From the NCBI RefSeq assembly GCF_003967515.1, contig NZ_BIFQ01000001.1, positions 1,178,001 through 1,242,000 on the forward strand: a stretch of DNA of 64,000 bases, read 5' to 3'. The notes beneath the pieces are model-generated. The model was not told where the DNA came from. It saw nothing but the letters and a program-made list of their open reading frames with translations, and searched no databases. This document shows positions 7,616-16,507 of this stretch, piece by piece. The stretch's first letter is position 1; every line of letters begins with the position of its first letter. Both the position numbers and the translations under genes were made by a program. This stretch comes from Dictyobacter aurantiacus (GTDB lineage Bacteria; Chloroflexota; Ktedonobacteria; Ktedonobacterales; Ktedonobacteraceae).

Positions 7616-8743
7616 ATGGGAAGATCAGACACACGGCGCCGTGCCCGCATCCTCTTTCTTGTGCTCTGTCTACTGACCTGCCTCACCTGTGTACCCGCGC
7701 ATACCTTCGCCCATGCGCACGCACCTCAAACGGGGGCCACTGCATTCCATCATCCCAGACCTCCGAGACATCACAGACCTCTGAGACATCACAGACCTCC
7801 GAGACATCACAGACCTCCAGGATCTCCTGGGCCCTGCTTTCTGAACTGCATCTACGTGTCAAACTATGGTGATAATACGGTTTCGGTCATCGATGGCACT
7901 ACCGATACCGTGCTCAGCTCCCCCATCCCTGTCGGACATGTACCATTGGGCGTAGCCGTCAATCCCAACACCAACCGCATCTACGTGGTAAACTTTGGTG
8001 ATAATACGGTTTCGGTCATCGATGGCACTACCGATACCGTGCTCGGCTTCCCCATCCCTGTTGGGCGTGAGCCCTATGGCGTGGCCGTCAATCCCAACAC
8101 CAACCGCATCTACGTGACAAACTTTGGTGATAATACGGTCTCGGTCATCAATGGCACCACCAATACCGTGCTCGGCTCCCCCATCCCTGTCGGACATTCT
8201 CCCTATGGCGTGGCCGTCAATCCCAACACCAACCGCATCTACGTGACAAACATTAGTGATAATACGGTCTCGGTCATCGATGGCAATACCAATACCGTTC
8301 TCAGCTCCCCCATCCCTGTCGGGCGTGAGCCCTATGGTGTGGCCGTTAATCCCAACACCAACCGCATCTACGTGACAAACTTTGGTGATAATACGGTTTC
8401 GGTCATCAATGGCACCACCAATACCGTTCTCGGCTCCCCCATCCCTGTCGGACATTTTCCCTATGGCGTGGCCGTCAATCCCAACACCAACCGCATCTAC
8501 GTGACAAACGAGTATGATGGCACGGTCTCAGTCATCGATGGCACCACCAATACCGTGCTCGGCTCCCCCATCCCTGTCGGACATTCTCCATGGAGCGTGG
8601 CCGTCAATCCCAACACCAACCGCATCTACGTGACAAACATTAGTGATAATACGGTTTCGGTCATCAATGGCAATACCAATACCGTGCTCGGCTCCCCCAT
8701 CCCTGTCGGATTTGGTCCATGGGGTGTGGGTGTCAATCCATAA
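7616..8743 (+). CDS. secreted YVTN seven-bladed beta-propeller protein
   Basis: Start at ATG 7616 behind AAAGGAG; an ATG at 7598 overlaps that site. Residues 1-40 are a signal peptide ([15 protein letters not shown], then HTFAHA). A His/Pro/Arg linker ([14 protein letters not shown]) of 18-bp DNA repeats follows. The rest is seven 43-residue YVTN units ([34 protein letters not shown]), exactly one propeller; the last stops right after GVGVNP. YVTN propellers are extracellular binding or surface-layer modules known from archaea and bacteria. The near-identity of units implies recent amplification or ongoing homogenisation. A hairpin terminator follows at 8772. Partner unknown. Confidence 0.9.
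   Translation: MGRSDTRRRARILFLVLCLLTCLTCVPAHTFAHAHAPQTGATAFHHPRPPRHHRPLRHHRPPRHHRPPGSPGPCFLNCIYVSNYGDNTVSVIDGTTDTVLSSPIPVGHVPLGVAVNPNTNRIYVVNFGDNTVSVIDGTTDTVLGFPIPVGREPYGVAVNPNTNRIYVTNFGDNTVSVINGTTNTVLGSPIPVGHSPYGVAVNPNTNRIYVTNISDNTVSVIDGNTNTVLSSPIPVGREPYGVAVNPNTNRIYVTNFGDNTVSVINGTTNTVLGSPIPVGHFPYGVAVNPNTNRIYVTNEYDGTVSVIDGTTNTVLGSPIPVGHSPWSVAVNPNTNRIYVTNISDNTVSVINGNTNTVLGSPIPVGFGPWGVGVNP
7756..7820. repeat. 18-bp tandem repeat coding the His-Pro linker
   Basis: CAGACCTCCGAGACATCA begins at 7756, 7774, 7792 and (partial) 7810 with one or two substitutions. It encodes the repeating RPPRHH peptide. Confidence 0.85.
7853..8740. repeat. seven tandem 129-bp repeats
   Basis: Units begin at each TAC of YVTN (7853, 7982 and every 129 bp). 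Blocks such as AATCCCAACACCAACCGCAT are identical in nearly all copies. These code for propeller blades and are not CRISPR: there are no unique spacers. Confidence 0.92.
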
Positions 8744-8771
8744 GGGGATCACCATCATGGAGACCCCCCTT

Positions 8772-8815
8772 CCCGGTCACAGGAACCACTCTCTCCATTA
8801 TTTCCTGTGACCGGG
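8772..8815 (+). terminator. hairpin after the YVTN gene
   Basis: CCCGGTCACAGGAA and TTCCTGTGACCGGG make a perfect 14-bp stem with a 16-nt loop. It lies between the plus-strand YVTN gene and the minus-strand gene ending at 9017, so it may serve both. Confidence 0.7.
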
Positions 8816-9016
8816 ATCGCTCACGACAACGGATACTCCACATATGGCTCTTTAAGCTTGACCCACGTTTGACACAGATGGCAAACTGCTTCCACAACAC
8901 CAGTTCACCCACACCCAGCACGATCGTTCGCGCTGTCTGTGCCAGTAGGATTGAGGCTCCTCGCGATTTGTGCCATGTCGTAGGCTACGACAATACATGC
9001 TGGCATTCCATACCCC

Positions 9017-9220
9017 CTATGCTTGATAGACCTCGACAGGAGCCAACCAACAGCCAGCATTCAGACTATGAACGTGCAGGACACCACGCACACGACGAGC
9101 GCGATTGATCCGATGAAGAGCACCGTCAGCCATCCGAGCATAGACGCCGTTATTGCAGCCATTCACATTGGTCCACACCGCTTCATTAATGGCGCGAACA
9201 CCGGCTAAACGTTCCATCAT
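9017..9220 (-). CDS. hypothetical 67-aa protein downstream of the primase
   Basis: Starts with ATGATG at 9220 after AGGAGG. Sequence includes MMERLAGVRAINEAVW, NNGVYARMADGALHRI and HSLNAGCWLAPVEVY. It is 11 bp beyond the stop of the primase and so is cotranscribed. No membrane segment or known motif. The leader TCTAGGAGGT matches that of the 6739-7065 gene, pointing to a common origin within the element. Confidence 0.6.
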   Translation of the reverse strand: MMERLAGVRAINEAVWTNVNGCNNGVYARMADGALHRINRARRVRGVLHVHSLNAGCWLAPVEVYQA

Positions 9221-9231
9221 AGCGATACCTC

Positions 9232-10203
9232 CTAGAAATGACCACCCGCCAGAATGTGCGACCACAACTCACGAGCAGAAAGCCCATAGTAGTAGCGGAA
9301 GAAATCGAAGAGCGACCCACCTTGCTTCCAGGCGTGACAATACCAGCAGCAGAGATCGGGATAGGAAGGACGATAGACCCACAGCGAGGGATGGGCATCA
9401 ACACCATCATTGTGATGCCAGCCAAAGGGACAGCAGCCCATTCCCTTCTGATCGAGCGCCACATAGCGGCCAATCATGGCAACGGGATCATGCTGTCTGC
9501 ACCAGTCTCGAATCGTCAACGTGGTTTCAGATGGGACGGATGTGAAGGGAATGGTGCGCGGTGTCGTGGGCGTCGCCTGGTCAGCGACCGGGAGCGGGAT
9601 CGACGCCGGAACGGGAACCCGCAGGACGGTAGAGAACCAGGCCAGCATGTCAGCCAGCGAGGCCGCCACTGGCACAAACTGCCCATGTGACCAGGCCACA
9701 AAGGGATAACATTCACCTGTCACCCGATGCACACCGAGAGGCAGCCGGACCAGGGAGCCAAGCGGCACACGCTCAGATAACGCATTCTGCTTTGGGTAGA
9801 ACTCCACACCATCTGGACAGAACGGCAACAGCCAACGACACACCAGCGCAGGCGAGGCCGGATCACGGAAGAAGACGCGCAGATGCGCACCACGGCGGGA
9901 CTGTTCCAGATAGGACGGCACCCCCACCCCTGCCAGCTGTGACTGGACCTGGAGGAGATCGACCAGGCCAGACGACGCATCACTATCAAAGACAGCGAAT
10001 CGACACAGCCCATGCTCATCAATGAGATAGGAGCCAATCGTCTGAACGCCTTGCAGGTGACGATAGACCACATCATAGGTGAGCGGGCAGCCAGCGCGAG
10101 CATAGCGACCATCCGACCGCTGATAGGCATACTCATCACGACGGCCCACACAGCACGCTATAAAGGCGTCGAGCAGCTGTTTTGTGACCACAACCATAGA
10201 CAT
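9232..10203 (-). CDS. archaeo-eukaryotic-type primase with C-terminal CHC2-like zinc finger
   Basis: About 323 residues from ATG 10203 (ATG 10197 also possible; the frame is open further up without a good start). The first 200 residues match the AEP/TOTE-type primase layout: CRFAVFDSDASS (metal-binding D-x-D), LEQSRRGAHLRVFF (S-x-x-x-x-H nucleotide motif) and GSLVRLPLGVHRVTGE. The last 90 residues carry CCPFGWHHNDG, HPSLWVY and CCWYCHAWKQGGSLFDFF, the CHC2 zinc-ribbon seen in DnaG-type and element primases. It would lay down primers for the element's own replication. Located in the same minus-strand unit as a rep remnant and the 67-aa gene. Confidence 0.75.
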   Translation of the reverse strand: MSMVVVTKQLLDAFIACCVGRRDEYAYQRSDGRYARAGCPLTYDVVYRHLQGVQTIGSYLIDEHGLCRFAVFDSDASSGLVDLLQVQSQLAGVGVPSYLEQSRRGAHLRVFFRDPASPALVCRWLLPFCPDGVEFYPKQNALSERVPLGSLVRLPLGVHRVTGECYPFVAWSHGQFVPVAASLADMLAWFSTVLRVPVPASIPLPVADQATPTTPRTIPFTSVPSETTLTIRDWCRQHDPVAMIGRYVALDQKGMGCCPFGWHHNDGVDAHPSLWVYRPSYPDLCCWYCHAWKQGGSLFDFFRYYYGLSARELWSHILAGGHF

Positions 10204-10270
10204 CACCAGAAGCAGTAAACGCACGCCTGTCAGCCGTACAGAACGGCGTGCAGGCGTGCAAGAGATGGCG

Positions 10271-10585
10271 TTAGTTCCCGGCTGACCAGTTTGCCAGCTG
10301 ACTGAAAAGCCCTCGCGTTTGAGGAGGAGCAGGAGGCATGGCGACCGGAGGGCCACCAACGTTCAGCTGTTGGGTCGTGCCAGTAAAGGGCGCATTCTGC
10401 GTGACCTGGCCGGGGATAATGGTTGGTTGATTCGGAGCAGGAAGCCCAGGAAAGGGAGGAGCTTGCGGTGCAGCCAGCGCCGGAGTGGCAGCCGCAGGGG
10501 TGATGCGTGTCACCGAGGATTGATGACGCGCCGGGAGTTGCAACGGTTCTGTTTTCAGCCCAAAGCTATAGTCGCCAAGATCCAG
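10271..10585 (-). pseudogene. proline-rich C-terminal fragment fused behind a rep remnant
   Basis: The frame reads DLGDYSFGLKTEPLQLPARH, then a Pro/Ala/Gln-rich tail (AAPQAPPFPGLPAPNQP) to NWSAGN. It has no start of its own and is out of frame with the rep remnant just upstream, so it looks like the 3' end of another gene joined by a deletion at about 10575. The parent gene is not recognised; a low-complexity C-terminus of this kind is common on DNA translocases and surface proteins. Confidence 0.5.
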
Positions 10586-10818
10586 TTGAAACCCTCACTG
10601 CCCTTTGTCATCATCAGCAGTGGGCGGCCATCAAAAGAAAAGCGCGTCGGAATATTTTCCTCTTCCTCTTGTGCCAGTTCTTTCAGTTGCTGCAGTTCAA
10701 GTTTGAGCTCATCAGGTAGCCTTTTCTTGACCACCTGAAAATTGCTATCCGTCTGGTACACATTCAGATACAAAGTATCCAGAAAGGCACCCAAGACTCT
10801 GACTAAACTTTTTGTCAT
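10575..10818 (-). pseudogene. truncated copy of the Rep-like gene (N-terminus only)
   Basis: From ATG 10818 (MTKSLVRVLGAFLDTLYLN) the product is nearly identical to the first 80 residues of the protein at 5070-6278, through KGSEGFNWIL. Then homology stops abruptly and the frame ends with ATIALG at 10555. It shows that an equivalent module was duplicated and later cut by a deletion. Confidence 0.85.
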
Positions 10819-10934
10819 AGACACCTCACTTTCTTTGCATTCTCATAAAGCTTAGGTGAGACCACACATGTGCTATATTTTCTTCGCCAGCACGTTATAA
10901 AAGTCAGCATCTATATTGAGAGGAGTTGAGTTTT

Positions 10935-11138
10935 ATGCCTCAATATCTGAAGAGGCGTTTGATTTTAGCAGGCATTTGCTTTATCTATGCCATAATCCTT
11001 GCATTTGCGTTATTTTTTGCGGATCAATTTTGGATACTCAAGGTAGCAGCACGTACGCTAACACTACTTGGAGCCCCCACAATAGTATTCCTTATGTTCA
11101 CAGGAACAAAAGAAACAGAAAAGAACTCAGATAAATAA
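10935..11138 (+). CDS. small two-helix membrane protein of the second module
   Basis: 67 residues from ATG 10935 behind AGGAG (9 nt). Two hydrophobic stretches (LILAGICFIYAIILAFALFF and TLTLLGAPTIVFLMF) and a charged tail. It holds the same position relative to the rep remnant and the hairpin as the 101-residue membrane protein does in module 1, but its sequence differs. Function unknown. Confidence 0.55.
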   Translation: MPQYLKRRLILAGICFIYAIILAFALFFADQFWILKVAARTLTLLGAPTIVFLMFTGTKETEKNSDK

Positions 11139-11166
11139 TCACCAAGCAACCAGTAATGTATTTTGG

Positions 11167-11192
11167 GCGGTCCGGTTTACTTGCTGGACCGC
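11167..11192. repeat. hairpin, copy 2 of the duplicated module
   Basis: GCGGTCC and GGACCGC with the same 12-nt loop as at 6698-6725; the flanking bases are almost identical for about 90 bp. Confidence 0.8.
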
Positions 11193-11206
11193 TCAGAGCG
11201 ACCGCA

Positions 11207-11391
11207 CTACCAATCCACTGAGCGCAGCAGGGTATCAAACTCCTGATCCCAATCGTCCTGCACCCAGGGTCACGAACACCTTGAATGCTCGATGGCAGAT
11301 AGACCCATCCAGAGCACGCGCACACATAGGCAATTCGACAGAGGCCATAATTGCGCATGGCGTCTTCAATCGCCTGGAAGGCTATTGTAGC
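11207..11391 (-). pseudogene. frameshifted remnant of the 108-aa gene
   Basis: High nucleotide identity to 6739-6925 (3' half of the intact gene), including the stop codon, but with a 5-bp deletion near 11264 and a 2-bp deletion in the stretch CGCGCACACATAGG. Homology ends near 11391. No intact product is possible. Confidence 0.8.
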
Positions 11392-11581
11392 AACGCTTAT
11401 ACAGCCACAGGAGTTAAGCTATGGCTAGCAGAATTGCTAAAGTTATTCATCTATGAAAACAGCTTAAAGGCGAGCATTTACACTGCTCGTTCTAACACCT
11501 ACTTTGGAAAATATTAGAAAGAAACGTTCTTAATATATGTGAACATTGTCAATAAAAAATACTGTCTATTAAGGAGTAAAT

Positions 11582-11776
11582 ATGTATCGGTCACCCTATG
11601 ATCTAATAACAGTATTAACGATAATTTTGGTATCATTTATCTGCGAAACAATATCTAATTTTATTAGGCGCAGAAGGCATGAAATCACAAACAGGAAAAT
11701 AACTAGAAGAAGTAAAGGGAAAAGTAAAACACAAACCTTATTAGATAAGATAGCAAAGAATTTTATACTGCATTAA
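11582..11776 (+). CDS. small basic membrane-anchored protein, 64 aa
   Basis: ATG 11582 lies 5 nt after AAGGAG. One hydrophobic segment (DLITVLTIILVSFICETI) is followed by a strongly basic tail (RRRRHEITNRKITRRSKGK). The region is AT-rich compared with the chromosome, as in much of the element. No family recognised. Confidence 0.45.
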   Translation: MYRSPYDLITVLTIILVSFICETISNFIRRRRHEITNRKITRRSKGKSKTQTLLDKIAKNFILH

Positions 11777-12072
11777 ATAGAAATGCTAGCTCTCCGTACA
11801 TAGAAGAACCTGACCAGGTATTTAAAGAGTAACACTCGCAGAGGATGTAAATAGACAGGCGCGTGTTCCTTGTGTGCTCCTGTCCTCAACACAGCGTCAC
11901 ACTTTCCTCATTGTTCGATAGCATCTCGATATAGAAAAAATCAAATCTTTGATTTGCCATAGTTCTTATACTTAAAAATGTGTTTTTACTTCTCTTGCTT
12001 TTATAGCTGAGAAGTTCTTTTCCAATACGGAAGTTCCGTCTTATTCATGCATCAATTAAGGAGAAAAAGAAC

Positions 12073-12561
12073 GTGTTTAGTATGAACAGATCTCGTATGC
12101 TCAGCATTGCATTTATGCTCTGCCTTGTAGCTGGATTCGCGGGATTGCCCGCGCAAGCCTCTGCCCATGCAGCCTCGCCTCAACTGATGGCAATACAATC
12201 TGGTTACAGGCTTTCACATTCATATTTCCTTCAAAATTCTGTTCTTGTTTCTGACCCGGCTACACCTCCGACAGCCATGGGGCAAACTACAGCAAAGACA
12301 ACTGTTTTGGGAGGACAGGGTACGATCGCAGCCAAAACGACCAACGGAGGTTACGTAGCCTGCAATGCAAACGCGCATATAGTCGGAGGAGGATATGCGC
12401 TACTAGATAAAGATGGCAAACCAACAACTATCAAGGATGTCTTTGTTTTAGCAAGTAGCCCATCCAAAGCAAAAGATGGAACAGACACCTGGGCTGTAGC
12501 GGTTAACAACGGTACAGCATCTCCTATCACTGTGGCGATTTATGCTATTTGCATAGCATAA
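12073..12561 (+). CDS. secreted hypothetical protein, 162 aa
   Basis: GTG 12073 lies 9 nt after AAGGAG; ATG 12082 is the alternative. A signal peptide (MLSIAFMLCLVAGFAGL, then AQASAHA) is followed by a small beta-rich domain with GGYVACNANAHIVGGGYALL and WAVAVNNGTASPITVAIYAI. The pattern of a conserved Cys with a closing C near the end may form a disulfide. Such short exported domains are common in spore- and mycelium-forming Chloroflexota, but no function is known to me. Ends in a hairpin at 12627. The 296 bp before it (11777-12072) hold nothing recognisable. Confidence 0.6.
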   Translation: MFSMNRSRMLSIAFMLCLVAGFAGLPAQASAHAASPQLMAIQSGYRLSHSYFLQNSVLVSDPATPPTAMGQTTAKTTVLGGQGTIAAKTTNGGYVACNANAHIVGGGYALLDKDGKPTTIKDVFVLASSPSKAKDGTDTWAVAVNNGTASPITVAIYAICIA

Positions 12562-12626
12562 TCCCCCACCTTCGGGAGAGGATCCATGAGCGTTTCTTTT
12601 TGATCTGCATAAAGCGTTAATCGATC

Positions 12627-12655
12627 AGGCCTCCGACCACAAGGTCAGGAGGCCT
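12627..12655 (+). terminator. intrinsic terminator
   Basis: AGGCCTCCGACC pairs with GGTCAGGAGGCCT (one bulged A), loop of 4 nt, followed by TTAT. Confidence 0.8.
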
Positions 12656-12851
12656 TTATCCTGGCCGGTCTAAGCATCACATATCTCATCATCTCGTATC
12701 CTCAACGTGGAGGGCGCGCTCTTTTGTGAAGCTTGCAAAAAAAGTTATATCGGCACATTATTATGGTGCGAGCGGAAATCGGGTGATATCGTATTAAAGT
12801 ACAGGTGAATAGTTTTTATTGAGATATATATACGAGAAGAAGGATATTCCC

Positions 12852-13823
12852 ATGTTACGCCATCTACACCAACAGTCAGCTGCAATCGTGATAAGGATAT
12901 TTTTGGGTAGTCTGTTGTTTGTACTGACTGCGTGTACATCGGCGAATCCAACAAGCCCTCCCCATACAGGAATCAGCCCGACTGCGACAAGAGCGCCGTC
13001 GCCCACGCCAGGTCCGACCCTCACTCCAACGGCACGTGTAGCGCCATCCCATTATACGGCGCAGATAATCCTGCAGGGAAAGGGACATCCAGACGACCTG
13101 GCGCAGGACCGGCAGGGGCATCTCCTTTTTAGCGATGATACCAACGGGACCATCGACCGCCTGAACAGCGACGGCTCGGTGACGATCCTGCTGCGCGATC
13201 CTGCCGGACCAGAAGGGCTGGTTGTGCTGGCCGATGGCACCATTATGTTCGGCGAACAGACAACGAACCGTATCATGAAGCTGGCTCCCGGCACCCATAC
13301 AGCGACAGTCGTTCGCGATCTCCATGGGCACGATAGCCAGGCCACCTGCAAACATGGGATCGATGGGATCGCCCTTGATCCAGGAACCAATACCTTGATT
13401 GTGCCAGATAGCCCGATTGGGAACGTCTATCGGATGAGCCTGGATGGCAAAACATTACATCTGCTGGCGACAGGTATCAGTCGACCGGTGGGCGCCAGCG
13501 TTGATGGCAATGGCACCATCTTTATAGCCGATGAGTGCGGTGGAGCCGTCTGGAAGATCACCCCATCCGGCACGGTCAAACGCATTGGCGGCTTTGCGAT
13601 GCCGGACGATATAATCCCCGATGGCTATGGCAATCTACTCATCGTCGACCTGGCTCAGGCGGTCCATGCCTTCATCCGCTTTAATCCCACCAGTGGCAAG
13701 AAAGAGATCCTGGATAGCCAGCGCTATATCGAGCCACAGGGAATCCTCAGCGACAGCAGCGGACACATCTATGTCTCAGATGATTCAGCCAATGTCATCG
13801 TCAAATATACTCCAGTCCATTGA
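12852..13823 (+). CDS. NHL/SMP-30-like beta-propeller lipoprotein
   Basis: Start ATG 12852 follows GAAGGA. The N-terminus has a lipoprotein signal with lipobox LTAC (GSLLFVLTACTS), then a Thr/Pro/Ser linker (TATRAPSPTPGPTLTPTA). The rest is a six- or seven-bladed propeller with repeats such as GHPDDLAQDRQGHLLFSD, GPEGLVVLADGTIMFGE, GIDGIALDPGTNTLIVP and PQGILSDSSGHIYVSDD, typical of NHL/gluconolactonase-like folds. It should sit on the outer face of the membrane. Substrate unknown; enzymatic activity not assured. Confidence 0.8.
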   Translation: MLRHLHQQSAAIVIRIFLGSLLFVLTACTSANPTSPPHTGISPTATRAPSPTPGPTLTPTARVAPSHYTAQIILQGKGHPDDLAQDRQGHLLFSDDTNGTIDRLNSDGSVTILLRDPAGPEGLVVLADGTIMFGEQTTNRIMKLAPGTHTATVVRDLHGHDSQATCKHGIDGIALDPGTNTLIVPDSPIGNVYRMSLDGKTLHLLATGISRPVGASVDGNGTIFIADECGGAVWKITPSGTVKRIGGFAMPDDIIPDGYGNLLIVDLAQAVHAFIRFNPTSGKKEILDSQRYIEPQGILSDSSGHIYVSDDSANVIVKYTPVH

Positions 13824-13919
13824 GAAAAAGTCATGGAAAGGCAGCTCCTCTTGTATATCGGGGCAAACAACAGTGCGTCTAATAACTTCTAAACAAAGTA
13901 ATATAAGCAAATTCACCAC

Positions 13920-13948
13920 AAAAAGGGAAGACATTCGACCCTTTTTTT
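13920..13948 (+). terminator. intrinsic terminator
   Basis: AAAAAGGG and CCCTTTTT stem with an 11-nt loop and a T run; ends the lipoprotein transcript about 100 bp after its stop. Confidence 0.8.
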
Positions 13949-13998
13949 GTTATAACTTAGATAGAAAACGTTATCTTTTTGTTCCAGGGAGATCAGGC

Positions 13999-15570
13999 AT
14001 GCATGATGAACATAAACAAGTATTTCATGGAGGATTTGAAACAGCATCACAGGGGGAGGTACAGGCCGTAAGGTCAGAGAAGCCGGTTGCATCGGAATCC
14101 ATTACCCATTTACCAGGACAGGTGCATCCGGGGGTGAATAAGTGGGCTGTACTTATTTTAGCCGCTTCGAGCGGTTTTTTGACGACCTTGGATAGTTCGA
14201 TTGTGAATATTGGCCTTCCCGCCATTTCAAACACATTCCATGTGGGAGTGAGCGGGGAAATCGAGTGGATCATTATTGGCTATCTGGTTGTGATCGCGGC
14301 CGTCTTGCTGACCTTTGGCCGCCTGGCGGATTTAATCGGGCGCAAACCTATCTTTTTAGCTGGCCTGATCGTCTTTATCAGCGGGTCCGCCCTATGTGGC
14401 ATGGCGCCATCCCTGCTGATGTTGATCCTGGCGCGCATCTTTCAAGGGGTAGGTGGCGCAATGATCTTCGCGGTCAACATCGCCATGATCACCAGCACCT
14501 TCCCTAACAATGAACGGGGACTGGCGCTGGGATTAAACGCGGTTGTAGTATCACTGGGCGTCAGCGCGGGGCCAACTATTGGGGGGTTGATCACTCAATA
14601 TTTGACCTGGCGTTGGATCTTCTATGTTAACGTGCCACTGGGCCTGCTGGTGTTATGCGCCGCCTTTTATGTTTATCGAGAGATTCGTCCAGCCCGCGGA
14701 CAAAGCAGCCGTTTTGATCCCCTGGGCGCTACTTTGCTGGCCATTGGGCTCTCGACGCTTACCCTGGGACTCTCCTTCGGTCAGGAATGGGGCTGGTTGT
14801 CGGCCGGATTAATCATTACGCTGGTCATCAGTGTTGTCACATTGGGATCTGCGATCTACGTCGAGAGCCGTATAGCTCATCCCATTTTAGATTTAAACCT
14901 GGTCCGCAATCGTACATTCGCCTTTGCCAATATTACCTTTATGCTGTGCATGATGGCCCTGTTCGCACCAGGCTTTCTGATGCCATTCTACTTTGAGCAG
15001 TTACGGCACTTCACGACCGAGCAGACAGGGCTGATGCTCACACCTCTACCGCTGACAATGGCCATTCTGGCTCCCCTGAGCGGCGCGCTGGCTGATCGTA
15101 TCGGCTCACGCTGGCTCTCGCCTATTGGACTGGCTATAGCTTGTTTTGGACTCTTCTTGCTCTCTGAGATAAGCGCGCAGAGCACGCTGTGGGATATTAT
15201 CTGGCGGCTGCTGGTTATCGGTATTGGCCAGGGTATCTTTCAATCGCCCAATACCCGTACCATGATGGGGGCCGCGCCGCGTTCGGCCCAGGGCGAGGCG
15301 TCAGGCCTGCTAGCCACTGGACGCGTCATCGGCCAGGCATTAAGCGTGGCGATGATGGGCACCATCTTTGCCAGTCTGGGCGGCGCTATAGCCGGAAATC
15401 TACTCGCCAGCCAAACACGCGCACTATCGCCCGCAAGAATTTCTTCACTACAGCAGATGTTCATGGGTGGCTTCCACGCCGCATTGATGGGCTGTGCCGC
15501 CTTCGCGGCCCTGGGCATCTTTACCGCGATGGCACGCGGCAAAGGAGCGGCCGCGGAGTCGGCCCGGTAA
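13999..15570 (+). CDS. MFS transporter, DHA2 family (EmrB/QacA-type, 14 helices)
   Basis: 523 residues from ATG 13999 (GGGAGA upstream). A hydrophilic N-terminus of about 50 residues precedes the helices. Signatures are TLDSSIVNIGLPAIS (helix 1), the A-motif GRLADLIGRKP between helices 2 and 3, ARIFQGVGGAMI, and the C-motif LGVSAGPTIGGLI in helix 5. The length and the second-half layout are those of 14-helix proton-drug antiporters. It probably exports a toxic or secondary-metabolite substrate. No adjacent TetR regulator is visible. A strong hairpin follows immediately. Confidence 0.93.
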   Translation: MHDEHKQVFHGGFETASQGEVQAVRSEKPVASESITHLPGQVHPGVNKWAVLILAASSGFLTTLDSSIVNIGLPAISNTFHVGVSGEIEWIIIGYLVVIAAVLLTFGRLADLIGRKPIFLAGLIVFISGSALCGMAPSLLMLILARIFQGVGGAMIFAVNIAMITSTFPNNERGLALGLNAVVVSLGVSAGPTIGGLITQYLTWRWIFYVNVPLGLLVLCAAFYVYREIRPARGQSSRFDPLGATLLAIGLSTLTLGLSFGQEWGWLSAGLIITLVISVVTLGSAIYVESRIAHPILDLNLVRNRTFAFANITFMLCMMALFAPGFLMPFYFEQLRHFTTEQTGLMLTPLPLTMAILAPLSGALADRIGSRWLSPIGLAIACFGLFLLSEISAQSTLWDIIWRLLVIGIGQGIFQSPNTRTMMGAAPRSAQGEASGLLATGRVIGQALSVAMMGTIFASLGGAIAGNLLASQTRALSPARISSLQQMFMGGFHAALMGCAAFAALGIFTAMARGKGAAAESAR

Positions 15571-15614
15571 GAGAGTAGCGCTGCTGGTTTGCTCAGGCCA
15601 GCAATGCTACTCTC
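15571..15614 (+). terminator. terminator of the MFS gene
   Basis: GAGAGTAGCGCTGCTGG pairs with CCAGCAATGCTACTCTC, starting at the base after the stop codon. Confidence 0.8.
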
Positions 15615-16254
15615 TTACCGCATATAAAGCTCATGGCGATTTTGATGCCTGTAATCAACAGTTAAAAATATTGTCTTTTAGGTGAAAGTAGGCTATACTC
15701 TAATGGTCTTACAGTTGCTCTCGCGAACCGTACCCTCTTACAAAACGGCATCCTCCGCCAGTTCTTCCCATGGATGCTGTGATATTACATACAGGTATTC
15801 GCGTACGCCAAAGTGGCAAGCTGCCGCGCACTTACGGCCATCTCAGCCACCTCCAGTAGTTGCAAGCAAGCTGATCTATGGTTAGGAGACGTAGCACCAT
15901 TCTAAATCGCTACGTTCACATGATTGAAGGGGATTACATTCCTTTGCATGGAAATGTCAAAGTTTGAGTACACAATGCAGGTGTCTTTTGATGATTTTCA
16001 GCATACGTTTATTTCCACCTGTCCATACACTTTTCTACGGAATGTTCGGCTGCCCCATAAACAGGGGATATGCAAGATAAACATTCCGCGTTAGCTCAAT
16101 ACCGCGTCCTACCACGGGCAACAACCAGGTAACCTACAAACAGCACCATTCATGTGCATGACTATATAGATGGGTGAAACCGCCTGGCAGGCGCAATATA
16201 ACAAGAATAAACTACACCCTTTCGTGGGGGGGTTCTCAGTGGAGGCATTTCAAG
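15615..16254. other. 640-bp stretch without a recognised gene
   Basis: No convincing coding frame, RNA gene or repeat. The last part should hold the promoter of the small gene at 16255. Confidence 0.5.
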
Positions 16255-16458
16255 ATGAAAAATCGCTACTATGTACAACCTTTAACCGAGCAGGTCTATT
16301 TGATACGTGAACGCCTATCCGCCAGCGGCGGCCCGGGCCCTAATGATCCAATCGTGCGCTCATTTAGCGTCCGTCACGACGCTTATATGTATGTCAACAG
16401 TATAAATGCAGGAGCCGTAGAGCCACCAGTCCGTAACGATAAGCATCGTCCAGCATAG
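16255..16458 (+). CDS. hypothetical 67-aa protein
   Basis: ATG 16255 has GGAGG 9 nt upstream and the gene ends in its own hairpin. Sequence starts MKNRYYVQPLTEQVYLIRER, with SASGGPGPNDPIVRSFSVRH in the middle. No membrane segment. The upstream frame is open to 16174 but has no ribosome site. Not recognised. Confidence 0.6.
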   Translation: MKNRYYVQPLTEQVYLIRERLSASGGPGPNDPIVRSFSVRHDAYMYVNSINAGAVEPPVRNDKHRPA

Positions 16459-16467
16459 TCAGATTCA

Positions 16468-16507
16468 TGAATGGTGCAAGGGCCGGGTGTTCACCTTGCA
16501 CCATTCA
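16468..16507 (+). terminator. intrinsic hairpin terminator
   Basis: A perfect 14-bp stem (TGAATGGTGCAAGG with CCTTGCACCATTCA) ten bases after the preceding stop. Confidence 0.75.

Noticed and set aside
7853..8740. Possible CRISPR-like array
   Set aside because: Repeats are contiguous coding units with no unique spacers, and no cas genes are present.
7859..8758. Long minus-strand frames with repeats such as [12 protein letters not shown]
   Set aside because: They are the reverse complement of the YVTN repeats, kept open by the 129-bp periodicity.
2345..13000. Search for attR as a second copy of the ssrA 3' end
   Set aside because: No match of useful length was found by eye, so no boundary is claimed.
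13621..13998. N-terminal extension of the MFS protein
   Set aside because: This part of the frame overlaps the end of the lipoprotein gene and a terminator; the ATG at 13999 has its own ribosome site.
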